Origin: an uncultured Amylibacter sp.
GTDB taxonomy: Bacteria > Pseudomonadota > Alphaproteobacteria > Rhodobacterales > Rhodobacteraceae
Direction of reading: 5' to 3'
DNA: 64,000 bases
NCBI GenBank assembly: GCA_959347345.1
Contig: OY365738.1
Coordinates: 1,302,001-1,366,000 of the forward strand
Below the pieces are notes generated by a model. The model made no database searches and had not been told where the DNA came from. It worked only from the letters and a program-made list of their open reading frames with translations. The translations under genes were made by a program, and so were the position numbers. Position 1 is the first letter of the stretch. Each line of letters opens with the position of its first letter. Positions 9,169-17,884 of this stretch are shown piece after piece.

Positions 9169-10520
9169 TGAACTATCATTACGAATTTCAAAAGAAGCTC
9201 CAACGGCACAAACGCGAGGCAGTCAGCCGTGGCGTGATAGCGGTGTTAGACATTGGCACCTCTAAAATCATTTGCATGATTTTACGGTTTGACCCGAATG
9301 TCCAGCATAGCGGGGAATTGCCGAGTGATAATATCGCTCGCCACGCCTGTTTTGAAGTCGTAGGCGTGCGCAACATCCAATCTCGCGGCGTTCGTTTCGG
9401 TGAAATAGTGGATATGAAAGAGACCGAACGCGATATCCGCCAAGCTATCCAAGAGGCGCAGAAAATGGCGCAAGTGCGGGTAGACCACGCTATCGTTTGT
9501 TTTTCTGGTGGGCGAGCGCAATCGTATAATTTGAACCACAGCACTCAACTGGAAGGGCAAACCGTCAGCGAACGCGATATTGTCCGCGTGATGGCGGGGT
9601 GTGATACCCGCCCAACCCATCCGGACTTTGAGACTTTGCACTTTATGCCGATACGGTTTTCCTTGGATGACCAAGGCGATTTAAGCCACCCGTTGGATCA
9701 AGTCGGCTATCAACTGGGTGTGGAAATGCACAAATTGGATGTGGAAAAGCGAGTCATTAACAATGTGTTAAACTGCGTGAAAAGCTGTGATTTGCAAATT
9801 GCTGGGCTGGTGAATTCTGCTTATGCCAGTGGGATTTCCGTGCTAACAGAGGATGAAAAACAACTGGGGGCGGCCTGTATTGATATGGGGGCGGGAACGA
9901 CTTCGGTCAGTGTCTTTGTCCGCCGTCATTTGGTTTATTCCGCCTGTGTGCGGATGGGGGGCGATCACGTCAGCCGTGATATCTCGTACGGATTGAACGT
10001 GTCCGATACGATGGTTGAGCGGATAAAAAACCATTATGGCGGGGTGGTTGCGACCCGCGCCGATGACCGCGATTTTATCGGAGTTGGGCAGAATACCGGC
10101 GATTGGGATTATGATAGTAAGAAAATCAGCCGTGCCGATTTGATAAGCGTGATGGAGCCTCGGTTGCGTGAAATTTTGGAGGAGGTTCGGATGAAACTGG
10201 AAGAGGCGAATTTTTATAATTTGGTCAGCCAGCGGATTGTTTTGACAGGCGGTGCCAGTCAAGTGATGGGGATGGAGGGTTTTGCCAGCCGTATATTAGG
10301 GCATCAGGTGCGGATTGGGCGGCATTTGCGGATAAAAGGTGCGCCCCAGACGAGTACCACCGCCGCCTACGCCGCCGCCGTGGGGAGTGTGCTGTCCTTT
10401 ACTAATCCACAGGATGAGTTCTGGGATTTTGATAGCTCTGGTTTGCCGATGGGATTTGGGCAGAGGCAAGCGATGGGCTATGTCCATCGGTTGTTCGCGT
10501 CTATAAAAGAGAATTGGTAG
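9168..10520 (+). CDS. ftsA: Cell division protein FtsA
   Basis: FtsA is an actin-like ATPase that tethers FtsZ filaments to the membrane. The phosphate-1 loop is VLDIGTSKIICMI near residue 26, the second is CIDMGAGTTSVSVF near 243, and the adenosine motif is VLTGGASQVMGMEGFA near 366. The C-terminal amphipathic peptide VHRLFASIKENW is the membrane anchor. At 450 residues it is complete. It shares one base with ftsQ. In alphaproteobacteria ftsZ normally follows; here repeat copy B and an unrelated convergent gene follow instead. Confidence 0.95.
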   Translation: MNYHYEFQKKLQRHKREAVSRGVIAVLDIGTSKIICMILRFDPNVQHSGELPSDNIARHACFEVVGVRNIQSRGVRFGEIVDMKETERDIRQAIQEAQKMAQVRVDHAIVCFSGGRAQSYNLNHSTQLEGQTVSERDIVRVMAGCDTRPTHPDFETLHFMPIRFSLDDQGDLSHPLDQVGYQLGVEMHKLDVEKRVINNVLNCVKSCDLQIAGLVNSAYASGISVLTEDEKQLGAACIDMGAGTTSVSVFVRRHLVYSACVRMGGDHVSRDISYGLNVSDTMVERIKNHYGGVVATRADDRDFIGVGQNTGDWDYDSKKISRADLISVMEPRLREILEEVRMKLEEANFYNLVSQRIVLTGGASQVMGMEGFASRILGHQVRIGRHLRIKGAPQTSTTAAYAAAVGSVLSFTNPQDEFWDFDSSGLPMGFGQRQAMGYVHRLFASIKENW

Positions 10521-10977
10521 GGTTTTAGTTATTAGTTATTAGTTATTAGTTATTAGTTGTTAGTTATTAGTGATGCCCTGCGGGTCTTCGTCATCGCTTG
10601 CGCGAATGCCGACCAGCGTGGTCTTTTGTGCGTAGCCCCCACTTCGTGGGGGCATGCCAAAAGCCCTTTGGTTGCAAGACGCTAGGGATTCTATAAATTT
10701 ACTATCTGGAATAACAAGACGTTAGATTGGATTATTTGCAAAGAATACTTGGGAAGGGGCGATAGGTTTGCTCTAAATTTATTTAGGCATTGCCTAGATG
10801 CTAGGACAGGCAAAAGCCACAAAACCCCGTCCAGCTCTCCGCAGGAGGGGTGGGCGGGTGGGCAACCGAAGATCGAGGGCGCAACAAAAAACCTCTACCC
10901 CCAACTCCTAATAACAAACCCACAATCCCTAACAACCAATCGTTAATAACTAATAACTAACAACTAATAACTAACCA
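10521..10977 (-). repeat. Dispersed intergenic repeat, copy B (inverted), with 7-nt arrays
   Basis: The core is at about 10572-10902 in minus orientation relative to copy A. The hairpin reads CCCCCAC GAA GTGGGGG on the minus strand. The left array is six or more TTAGTTA units (10525-10571); the right array (10930-10981) contains TAACTAA/TAACAAC units, which also provide the stop codon of the ABC exporter gene. It lies between convergent genes (ftsA and the ABC exporter). No gene is supported here. Confidence 0.85.
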
Positions 10978-12789
10978 CTAACCCACCAAAACCTCCTCAT
11001 CCGCCTGTCGCTCCCACATCGCGGCATACCGCCCGCCAAAAGCCAGCAACCCATCGTGTCGTCCGCTTTCCACGACACGCCCCTCTTCCAACACCACAAT
11101 CAAATCCGCCTCCACAACCGTGGACAACCGATGGGCAATCATAATCACCGTGCGCCCGCGTCCTAACCCACGCAGGCTATCCTGTATATCACGCTCGGTC
11201 TCCGTATCCAATGCAGAGGTCGCCTCATCCAACACCAAGATAGGCGGGTTCTTTAACAGAGTCCGCGCTATCCCCACACGTTGCTTTTCACCACCAGACA
11301 GCTTTAACCCGCGTTCGCCGACGGAGGTATCATAGCCCTCTGGCAACTGCACAATAAAATCATGGATTTTGGCGGCACGAGCGGCGGCTATAATTTCATC
11401 TTGCCCCGCACCCTCACGCCCATAACCGATATTATAGCCAATCGTATCATTAAACAAAACCGTATCCTGGGGGACAATCCCCAAGGTTTGATGCAGGGAT
11501 TTCTGCGTCACCTGCGATATATCCTGCCCGTCAATGGAAATCTGCCCGCCCTCCACATCGTAAAACCGAAATAACAACCGCCCGATGGTGGATTTACCCG
11601 AACCAGACGGCCCGACAATCGCCAGCGTCTGCCCCGCTTTCACCTCTAACGACACATCCTTTAATATCCGCCGCGCCGCACCATAGCCAAAGAGTATCCC
11701 ATCAAAACGCACCGCCCCACCCGTCACCGCCAAATCGGGAGCATCCGCGATATCCACAACTTCCTGCGGTTGGCGGAGTAAATCAAACATCTCACCCATA
11801 TCCACAATAGCTTGGCGGATTTCGCGATACACCGTCCCCAGAAAGCTCAAAGGCATCGTCACCTGCACCATATACGCATTGACCATAACAAAATCGCCGA
11901 CCGTCAAATCGCCGCGTTGCACGCCAAGGGCGGCCAGCACCATAACGCAAACCAGTCCTATATTAATAACCAACGCCTGCCCGAAATTCAAAAACGCCAG
12001 CGAGTAATTGGTCTGCAAAGCCGCCGATTCATATTGGCGCATGCTGTCGTCATACCGAGCCGCCTCACGTTCCTCCGCGCCAAAATATTTCACGGTTTCA
12101 AAGTTTAACAGGCTGTCCATAGCCTTTTGATTCGCCTCCGTATCCTGCTGATTCATCTTTTTGCGGATTTTCACGCGCCATTCGGTGACGGCAAAGGTGA
12201 ACCAGACATAAAGAGCTATGGTGACCACCACGATTGCCAAATACCAAATATCAAAGACGAAAAACAATATCGCGGCAACGAAGGTTAATTCCAAAATCAG
12301 AGGCCCCACGGAAAACAGAACATAGCGGAGTAAAAATTCTACGCCTTTTACCCCGCGTTCAATGACTCGGCTTAATCCGCCAGTTTTGCGCATGATATGA
12401 TAGCGCAGGGATAGGCGGTGGATATGCTGAAAAGTCTCTAACGCCAACTGACGCAGGGCGCGTTGCCCAACCCGTGCAAAAATAACATCGCGTAATTGGT
12501 CAAACCCTACCGAGCAAATCCGCATAGTACCATAAGCCACCACCAGCCCAACCGCGCCCAAGGCGAGCATAAAGGCGGGGTTTGAAGGATCGGTAGTCAT
12601 GGATAGAATATCAACCGCCGCTTTGTAGAAAAACGGGATGCTGACGGTGAGTATTTTGGCGAATAGCAGAACGAACAGGGAGGCAACGACTCGCCGTTTT
12701 ACCCAATGTTTGCCACTCGGCCAAAGATAGGGCAGAATACTGGTAAGAACCGCAGGGGTATCTTGGATTTGGTCTTTGTTTTTAGGCAC
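10978..12789 (-). CDS. Atm1/ABCB7-type ABC exporter (fused permease-ATPase)
   Basis: This 603-residue half-transporter has an N-terminal membrane domain with about six spans, then an ATPase with Walker A GPSGSGKST, signature LSGGEKQR, Walker B ILVLDEATSALD and switch His in IMIAHRLSTV. FETVKYFGAEEREAARYDD and LAFLNFGQALVINIG are characteristic of the Atm1/HMT1 branch, which exports glutathione-linked compounds for metal or Fe-S homeostasis; that role is inferred from the family. The start is GTG12789. The stop TAG is supplied by the TAGTTAG-type array of repeat copy B. A LysM protein gene lies 34 nt upstream on the same strand. Confidence 0.88.
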   Translation of the reverse strand: MPKNKDQIQDTPAVLTSILPYLWPSGKHWVKRRVVASLFVLLFAKILTVSIPFFYKAAVDILSMTTDPSNPAFMLALGAVGLVVAYGTMRICSVGFDQLRDVIFARVGQRALRQLALETFQHIHRLSLRYHIMRKTGGLSRVIERGVKGVEFLLRYVLFSVGPLILELTFVAAILFFVFDIWYLAIVVVTIALYVWFTFAVTEWRVKIRKKMNQQDTEANQKAMDSLLNFETVKYFGAEEREAARYDDSMRQYESAALQTNYSLAFLNFGQALVINIGLVCVMVLAALGVQRGDLTVGDFVMVNAYMVQVTMPLSFLGTVYREIRQAIVDMGEMFDLLRQPQEVVDIADAPDLAVTGGAVRFDGILFGYGAARRILKDVSLEVKAGQTLAIVGPSGSGKSTIGRLLFRFYDVEGGQISIDGQDISQVTQKSLHQTLGIVPQDTVLFNDTIGYNIGYGREGAGQDEIIAAARAAKIHDFIVQLPEGYDTSVGERGLKLSGGEKQRVGIARTLLKNPPILVLDEATSALDTETERDIQDSLRGLGRGRTVIMIAHRLSTVVEADLIVVLEEGRVVESGRHDGLLAFGGRYAAMWERQADEEVLVG

Positions 12790-12823
12790 ATTCTGGCTCT
12801 GTTAAAAATTTGCGCCTTATGGA

Positions 12824-13894
12824 TTACTCGGTGGTCGGCGTGTCAATTTGTGGAATGTTAAAAATCTGCCCAGGGAAAATCAAATCGGGGTTTTGGATAA
12901 GCTCTTTATTCGCCTCAAAGATCTGCAAATAGCGCAAACCATCGCCATAACTCTCATACGCCAAAGCCCACAGATGATCGCCCGCCTGAATAGTAACCTG
13001 CCTATTGCCGTCCACCGTTTGGGGCGAGACTCGGTTAAGGGTTGAATCAATCGTGGCGGTGATGGTGTTGGTTTCATCCAAAGCCTCCACCAAAAGGTCA
13101 TGCTCACCAACCGCAACATCGGGCAAGGATACCTGCCACGCGCCGTCCGTAATGGGCGATTCAATCGGCTCGCCACCCGTGATGGACACGCGAACGCGCC
13201 CATCTGCGTTGGCGCGACCCTTGATGATAACATCACCCGTGGCACCGTAATCTATCGTGTCTATCTGTATTTCTGTGACGGAATCCGTGGCGGAGGGCGC
13301 GATGGGTTCGGTCTGTAATAATGTCACGCCTTCATCGTCTTTGGCGACAATCAAGGGGGCGGTTTTGTGGGTCGGGTCAATCGGTAGAATGGTAAAGCTC
13401 TCTGCGGATTTTATCTGAGCGCCGTCTGGGTCTGCCACCAGTTCCGAAACCAGTGGCGGTTGCCCTGCGGGAATATCAAATAAAGCGACAAAATTACCGC
13501 TTCCATCGGTTTGCGCACGGGCGACTTCTGCGCCATTGCCAAGGACTTGGACGGTGCTGTTAGGCGATGCCACGCCAGCGACAACCGCGTTGCCCTGTTT
13601 ATCCACGCGGACAACATCAAATTTGGGGGCGATAAGGTCTGGGGCAGGTTCAGGTTGGGTTTCGTCAGAAGCTGAGGGCTCTTTCGGCTCTGCCACCATA
13701 GTTTCTTCGGCGGTTTCTTCGCTTGCGGGTTCGGCAGTTTCCTCGCTTGCGGGTTCGGCAGTTTCCTCGCTTGCGGGTGCGGAAACCTCCGCCCCCTCCG
13801 CCACGATTGGCGTTTCTTCCCCACCAGAAAACAGAGTCGCGCGGATCAGCACACCAACCACCACGACCACAACCAATAATAATACAACACGCAC
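12824..13894 (-). CDS. LysM-domain envelope protein with N-terminal membrane anchor
   Basis: The product begins with one membrane helix (VRVVLLLVVVVVVGVLI), then an acidic low-complexity linker with three tandem copies of PASEETAE, then one or two Ig-like beta segments (AVVAGVASPNSTVQVLG and DVIIKGRANADGRVRVSI), and ends with a LysM domain (IQAGDHLWALAYESYGDG ... PDLIFPGQIFNIP) that should bind peptidoglycan. GTG13894 is chosen because AAGGA lies 8 nt before it; TTG13915 would add seven residues. It is co-oriented with the ABC exporter, and a structural envelope role is inferred. The triplicated 24-nt DNA repeat behind PASEETAE may vary in copy number. Confidence 0.8.
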   Translation of the reverse strand: MRVVLLLVVVVVVGVLIRATLFSGGEETPIVAEGAEVSAPASEETAEPASEETAEPASEETAEETMVAEPKEPSASDETQPEPAPDLIAPKFDVVRVDKQGNAVVAGVASPNSTVQVLGNGAEVARAQTDGSGNFVALFDIPAGQPPLVSELVADPDGAQIKSAESFTILPIDPTHKTAPLIVAKDDEGVTLLQTEPIAPSATDSVTEIQIDTIDYGATGDVIIKGRANADGRVRVSITGGEPIESPITDGAWQVSLPDVAVGEHDLLVEALDETNTITATIDSTLNRVSPQTVDGNRQVTIQAGDHLWALAYESYGDGLRYLQIFEANKELIQNPDLIFPGQIFNIPQIDTPTTE

Positions 13895-13943
13895 GTTTTG
13901 TTTCCTTTTCCACAAAACCTTAAAAAATATGGGCGAACAGCCT

Positions 13944-14552
13944 TTAGCTATCCTCTAACCGCATAGCAACATTTTCCCAATTCACCAGATTATCCAAGAA
14001 ATTACGGATATAATCGGGGCGTTTATTGCGATAATCCAAATAATACGCGTGTTCCCAAACATCGCACCCAAGCAGCACTATTTGATTAAAACACAAAGGA
14101 TTAACTCCATTCGCGGTTTTGGTAATCGCCAGCGAATCATCGGGTTTTTTCACCAACCAGCACCAGCCAGCGCCGAATTGCCCAACACCCGCAGTGATAA
14201 AGGCTTGTTTGAAATCCTCAATCGTTTTGAAACTATCCAGAATCGCCGCTTCCAGTTCAAACGGCATATCGCGTCCAGTTGGACCCATCATTTCCCAAAA
14301 CTGGTTGTGATTCCAAAATTGCGACAGATTGTTAAAGATGCCGTTTTGGACTGACGTGGTGGAATCATAGTTATTGCGGATAATATCCTCAAGCGGTTCA
14401 GAATCCCATTCTGTCCCCTCTATCAATTTGTTGCCATTATCGACATAAGCCTTGTGGTGAAAGTCATGGTGTAGTTTAAGTGTCTCTGCCGACATGCCGT
14501 GTTTTTCAAGTGCCTTATAGTCATAAGGAAGGTCAGGAAGTTCAAAGGCCAT
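13944..14552 (-). CDS. sodB: Superoxide dismutase (Fe/Mn family)
   Basis: It converts superoxide to hydrogen peroxide and oxygen. The metal ligands are visible: His in LKLHHDFHHKAYV near residue 28, His in FWNHNQFWEMM near 81, and Asp and His in LGCDVWEHAYYLDY near 160-168. FGAGWCWLV and the GVNPLCFNQ segment fit the iron-type group, but Fe/Mn use cannot be settled from sequence. The 202 residues are complete. The ATG is preceded by GGAG and by a plausible sigma70 promoter. Confidence 0.93.
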   Translation of the reverse strand: MAFELPDLPYDYKALEKHGMSAETLKLHHDFHHKAYVDNGNKLIEGTEWDSEPLEDIIRNNYDSTTSVQNGIFNNLSQFWNHNQFWEMMGPTGRDMPFELEAAILDSFKTIEDFKQAFITAGVGQFGAGWCWLVKKPDDSLAITKTANGVNPLCFNQIVLLGCDVWEHAYYLDYRNKRPDYIRNFLDNLVNWENVAMRLEDS

Positions 14553-14587
14553 AAAGTGTGCTCCGTTGTTAAGTAAATCAGTAAGGT

Positions 14588-14617
14588 CATATAAAACAAT
14601 TCTTTATGCAATGGCAA
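14588..14617 (-). promoter_or_regulatory. Putative sodB promoter
   Basis: On the minus strand TTGCCA (complement of 14612-14617, 5/6 to the -35 consensus) is followed after 18 nt by TATATG (complement of 14588-14593). Transcription would start about 30 nt before the sodB ATG. The rest of 14618-14717 holds GTGAATT-type 7-nt units. Confidence 0.45.
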
Positions 14618-14717
14618 GGGGTTATTTGCAGGTTATTTGAAAAAAATTGTGAATAGGGGGTTTTTAATGGTGAATTGGGGGTTTTTCCGAAGGGCATCAT
14701 TCATAATTCACCATTCA

Positions 14718-15464
14718 TCATTCACAATTCACCACCAGTTTCCCCAACGGCGAGCGCACCCGCACCCGCTCCCCCACTCCATCACGAGGACGCGCATAAA
14801 CCTGCTTGCTCGCCTCGACAAAAATCACCCCCGCAACCACGGGAATAATCCGCCGATGGGCAATATAATCCCAATACACCGCCATCCGCAGCCAAAACGG
14901 ACGCGAAGACGGGGCAAAATACAAGGCAGGAAAATGGCGTTCTGGCACGAACTTATGCAACCGCAATAAATGCTCCACCTGCCCGACACTATACGGTCGC
15001 CCCACGCCAAAAGGCGTTTTATCCGACCGAGCCCAAAGCCCCGACCGATTGGATACGATAAAAACAACCCGCCCGCCTGGACCTAACACCCGCCAAATCT
15101 CATCCAACAAAGCATCCGTATCCGTGCATGTTTCCAAAGCGTGCAATAAAACCAGCTTATCCACCTGCCCGTTGGCTATCGGCCAGTGCAGCTCTTCGCA
15201 CAAGACCGCACAGTTTGCCAGATGCTCGCCCGTATCGCCAGGCCAAGCAATCACCCCTTGCTCTGCTGGCATTAACGCTATAATCCGCCGAGCTTTCGCC
15301 AAAAACGGACGTAACAAAGGCGTGGCAAAGCCGAACCCGACAATCGTTTGCCCCTTAGTATCGCCCCACATATCGCACAAGCATTTGCGCAAGGCTTTTT
15401 GCACCGTACGCCCTAAAAACGTGCGGTAATAAAACTTTTTCAAATCAACGACATCAAAACGCAT
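14718..15464 (-). CDS. Class I SAM-dependent methyltransferase family protein
   Basis: A 248-residue protein with a Rossmann methyltransferase layout: a degenerate motif I (TIVGFGFATPLLRPFL), QVDKLVLLHALETCTDTDALLDEIWRVL without the usual Asp-rich loop, then LGPGGRVVFIVSNRSGLWAR. Related proteins in alphaproteobacteria sit divergently from gloB, as here. No substrate can be assigned, and motif I is poor enough that catalysis is not assured. The final residues VVNCE and the stop are encoded by GTGAATT-type repeat units, so the native C-terminus seems to have been replaced or extended by the array. Confidence 0.75.
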   Translation of the reverse strand: MRFDVVDLKKFYYRTFLGRTVQKALRKCLCDMWGDTKGQTIVGFGFATPLLRPFLAKARRIIALMPAEQGVIAWPGDTGEHLANCAVLCEELHWPIANGQVDKLVLLHALETCTDTDALLDEIWRVLGPGGRVVFIVSNRSGLWARSDKTPFGVGRPYSVGQVEHLLRLHKFVPERHFPALYFAPSSRPFWLRMAVYWDYIAHRRIIPVVAGVIFVEASKQVYARPRDGVGERVRVRSPLGKLVVNCE

Positions 15465-15490
15465 TGCTTTTTACCTGTAAATGTGGCACA

Positions 15491-15504
15491 TTATAGTACT
15501 ATAA
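15491..15504. promoter_or_regulatory. Palindrome in the divergent gloB/methyltransferase control region
   Basis: TTATAGTACTATAA is a perfect 14-bp palindrome midway between two divergent genes. It contains TATAAT on the minus strand and TATAAC on the plus strand, so it could carry overlapping -10 elements or an operator. No good -35 hexamer is seen on either side. Confidence 0.35.
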
Positions 15505-15538
15505 CACACTTAACCCCACACTTACAGGAGAAAACCCG

Positions 15539-16306
15539 ATGTCTTTAGAAATTCTAACCCTACCATGTTTGGAAGATAACTATGCCTTTATTCTGCGTTG
15601 CACGGATACGGGCGAAACCGCGCTAGTTGATGCGCCCGAATCCGCGCCTATTTTGGCGGCTTTGGACGCGAAGGGCTGGCCTTTGCATAAAATCCTGATT
15701 ACCCATCATCATTCTGACCATATTGACGGGGTGGAGGCTATTCGCGGTGCAACAGGTGCTATGGTTTATGGTGGTGCGGCGGATGCGCATCGGTTGCCCG
15801 CGTTGGATTACGGCTTGGCAGAGGGTGATTCTGTGACCGTAGGGGCGCATAAGGGCGAAGTCATTGATGTATCGGGTCATACGATTGGGCATATTGCGTT
15901 TTTGTTTAAGGATGCAAAGGCGGCGTTCAGCGCGGATAGCCTGATGGCGTTGGGGTGTGGTCGTGTGTTTGAAGGCACCCAGGCGCAGCAATGGGTTACT
16001 TTGAAGAAATTTATGGAGTTGCCTGCCGATACGATGATTTATTCGGGGCATGAATATACCGCCGCGAATGGCGCGTTTGCCGTGACGATAGAGCCTGATA
16101 ATGCCGATTTACAGGCGCGGGTTAAGGATATTGCAGAGGCTCGCGGGCGGGGTGAGGCGACTGTGCCGTCGTTGTTATCGTTGGAATTGGCGACTAACCC
16201 GTTCTTGCGGGCAGGCGTGGCTGGGGTGAAGGCGAATATGGGGATGGCTAGCGCGAGTGATTCTGATGTGTTTTGTGCGATTCGGACGCGGAAAGACGAT
16301 TTTTAG
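15539..16306 (+). CDS. gloB: Hydroxyacylglutathione hydrolase (glyoxalase II)
   Basis: It hydrolyses S-D-lactoylglutathione to D-lactate and glutathione, the second step of methylglyoxal detoxification. The metallo-beta-lactamase motif THHHSDH (residues 55-61) binds the two metals, with further ligands in SGHTIGHIAF, SADSLMALGCGRVFEG and YSGHEYTAAN. The 255 residues are a full-length GloB with the C-terminal substrate domain. A strong AGGAG precedes ATG15539. The stop TAG lies in the first TTTTTAGTTG unit of the following array. Confidence 0.94.
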   Translation: MSLEILTLPCLEDNYAFILRCTDTGETALVDAPESAPILAALDAKGWPLHKILITHHHSDHIDGVEAIRGATGAMVYGGAADAHRLPALDYGLAEGDSVTVGAHKGEVIDVSGHTIGHIAFLFKDAKAAFSADSLMALGCGRVFEGTQAQQWVTLKKFMELPADTMIYSGHEYTAANGAFAVTIEPDNADLQARVKDIAEARGRGEATVPSLLSLELATNPFLRAGVAGVKANMGMASASDSDVFCAIRTRKDDF

Positions 16307-16770
16307 TTGTTAGTTGTTAGTTATTAGTTATTAGTGATGCCCTTCGGGTCTTCGTCATCGCGACATAGGGCAGTTGAACCTGCCCGCAAATTAAAACAAT
16401 GAATGCCGACCAGCGTGGTCTTTTGTGCGTAGCCCCCGCTTCGCGGGAGCATGCCAAAAGCCCTTTGGTTACAAGACGCTAGGGATTCTATAAATTTACT
16501 ATCTGGAATAACAAGACGATAGAGTGGATTATTTGCAAAGAATACTTGGGAATTGGTGATGGGTTTGTTCTAAATTTATTTAGGCTGTGCCTAGATGCTT
16601 GGATAGGCTTTAGCCAAAAATCACCCGTCCAGCTCTCCGCAGGAGGGGTGGGCGGGTGGGCAACCGAACGCAGTGAGGGCGCAACAAAAAACCTCTACCC
16701 TTAACACCTAATAACAAACCCACAATTCTTAATAACCAATCACTAATAACTAACAACTAATAACTAACAA
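16307..16770 (-). repeat. Dispersed intergenic repeat, copy C (inverted), with nested mini-element
   Basis: The core is at about 16337-16700, in minus orientation. The stem reads CTCCCGC GAA GCGGGGG on the minus strand, a paired change from copy B. An additional segment with GGGCAGTTGAACCTGCCC (about 16365-16405) interrupts the CATTC...GATG hairpin. TTAGTTA arrays flank both ends, and the right one supplies the stop of the next gene. It lies between convergent genes and holds no supported ORF. Confidence 0.85.
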
Positions 16771-17358
16771 CTAGAGCTCACTCGCTCGCATCATCGGAAA
16801 AAACCGCCCCTGCGAGCGCACACCAAACCAATCCTCCCCATCATACGGCATAACTTCCCCCAAATCCACCAACCGATAAAAACTTTTACGATCGATTAAC
16901 GCCTCCAAATTCGCACGGACTAAAACATAGGGCGCGGGCTCTCCCGTTTGCGGATTATGCGCCATTCGCAAAGGCGCGTCCCGCGACAAAATAACGCTAT
17001 CATCCACGTTCGTATGAAAGGTAATTGTCTGCGAATCCCCCGCCCCAGACACATCAAAATCAATCGCGATAAAAGGCGCGTCATCAACCTTTATCCCAAC
17101 TTTTTCAACGGGAGTCACCAGAAAATAATCATCCCCATCTTTGCGGATAATAGAGGCAAACAAAACCACCAGAGCCTTGCGCCCAATCGGTGTGCCTTGA
17201 TAAAACCAAGTGCCATCGCGGGCAATCCGCATGTCCAAATCACCGCAAAACGGCGGGTTCCACAGATGCACGGGGGGCAGCTTGCCGTCCTTGGTTTTAC
17301 GCGCGGATTCGGCCAAAGAGCCCAGTGTAGCTTGATTATCAGGACTCGCCTTTTGCAT
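16771..17358 (-). CDS. DUF1285 family protein
   Basis: The 195-residue product matches the DUF1285 family: PPVHLWNPPFCGDLDMRIAR, DGTWFYQGTPIGRKALVVLF and YFLVTPVEKVGIKVDDAPF are its conserved blocks. The biochemical role is unknown. ATG17358 (GTG17361 also possible) overlaps the end of ribH by 20 nt on the same strand, so the two genes are probably co-expressed. The stop codon TAG is the first triplet of a TAGTTGTTAG array. Confidence 0.8.
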   Translation of the reverse strand: MQKASPDNQATLGSLAESARKTKDGKLPPVHLWNPPFCGDLDMRIARDGTWFYQGTPIGRKALVVLFASIIRKDGDDYFLVTPVEKVGIKVDDAPFIAIDFDVSGAGDSQTITFHTNVDDSVILSRDAPLRMAHNPQTGEPAPYVLVRANLEALIDRKSFYRLVDLGEVMPYDGEDWFGVRSQGRFFPMMRASEL

Positions 17359-17794
17359 CACTAATCACCAAATCCACCATCATAACAACCGCCCGTGCCG
17401 CTTCCGCGCCCTTTTTCACAAAATGACGGGTGAAGAAATCAATATGTTCGGGCGTTTCTTGGAACTCATGCGGGGTCAATGACACGGAAAACACTGGCAC
17501 CCCTGTGTCCAAACCGACTCGCACCAATCCATCCACAACCGCCGCCGCGACAAACTCATGCCGATAAATCCCGCCATTCACCACCAAAGCCGCCGCCACA
17601 ACCGCATCATATTTCCCCGTGTTCGCCAGCTTTTGCGCGACCAGAGGCATCTCTAACGCCCCAGGAACTTCCACCATATCAATATCACACGGGCGATTCT
17701 GCGCCTTCATCTCTGCCACGAATCCATCGTAAGCCTGCCCAACAATTCCCGCATGCCAATTCGCACGAATAAACGCAATGTTAATCTTTTTCAT
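17339..17794 (-). CDS. ribH: 6,7-dimethyl-8-ribityllumazine synthase (RibH2-like)
   Basis: It condenses 5-amino-6-ribitylaminouracil with dihydroxybutanone phosphate to the lumazine precursor of riboflavin. Conserved features are FIRANWHAGIV, VPGALEMPLVAQKL and VVNGGIYRHEFVAAAVVDGL with the catalytic His. The stretch TPHEFQETPEHIDFFTRHF resembles the decameric RibH2 type of Brucella and rhizobia more than RibH1. The start ATG17794 has AGGG 7 nt upstream; upstream in-frame ATGs lack a better site. No other riboflavin gene is nearby. Confidence 0.88.
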   Translation of the reverse strand: MKKINIAFIRANWHAGIVGQAYDGFVAEMKAQNRPCDIDMVEVPGALEMPLVAQKLANTGKYDAVVAAALVVNGGIYRHEFVAAAVVDGLVRVGLDTGVPVFSVSLTPHEFQETPEHIDFFTRHFVKKGAEAARAVVMMVDLVISDAKGES

Positions 17795-17884
17795 AAGATG
17801 CCCTTTCATATTCCCGCCAATATAACGCAAAACCGCGCCACCCGCAAGCTAGACTTTTGCCAAAATACGATTATACATGGGGGT

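Noticed and set aside
10525..10571. Possible CRISPR or VNTR array
   Set aside because: The units are 7 nt with no spacers and no cas genes nearby. The 114-120-bp repeats at 47230-50150 are coding, not CRISPR.
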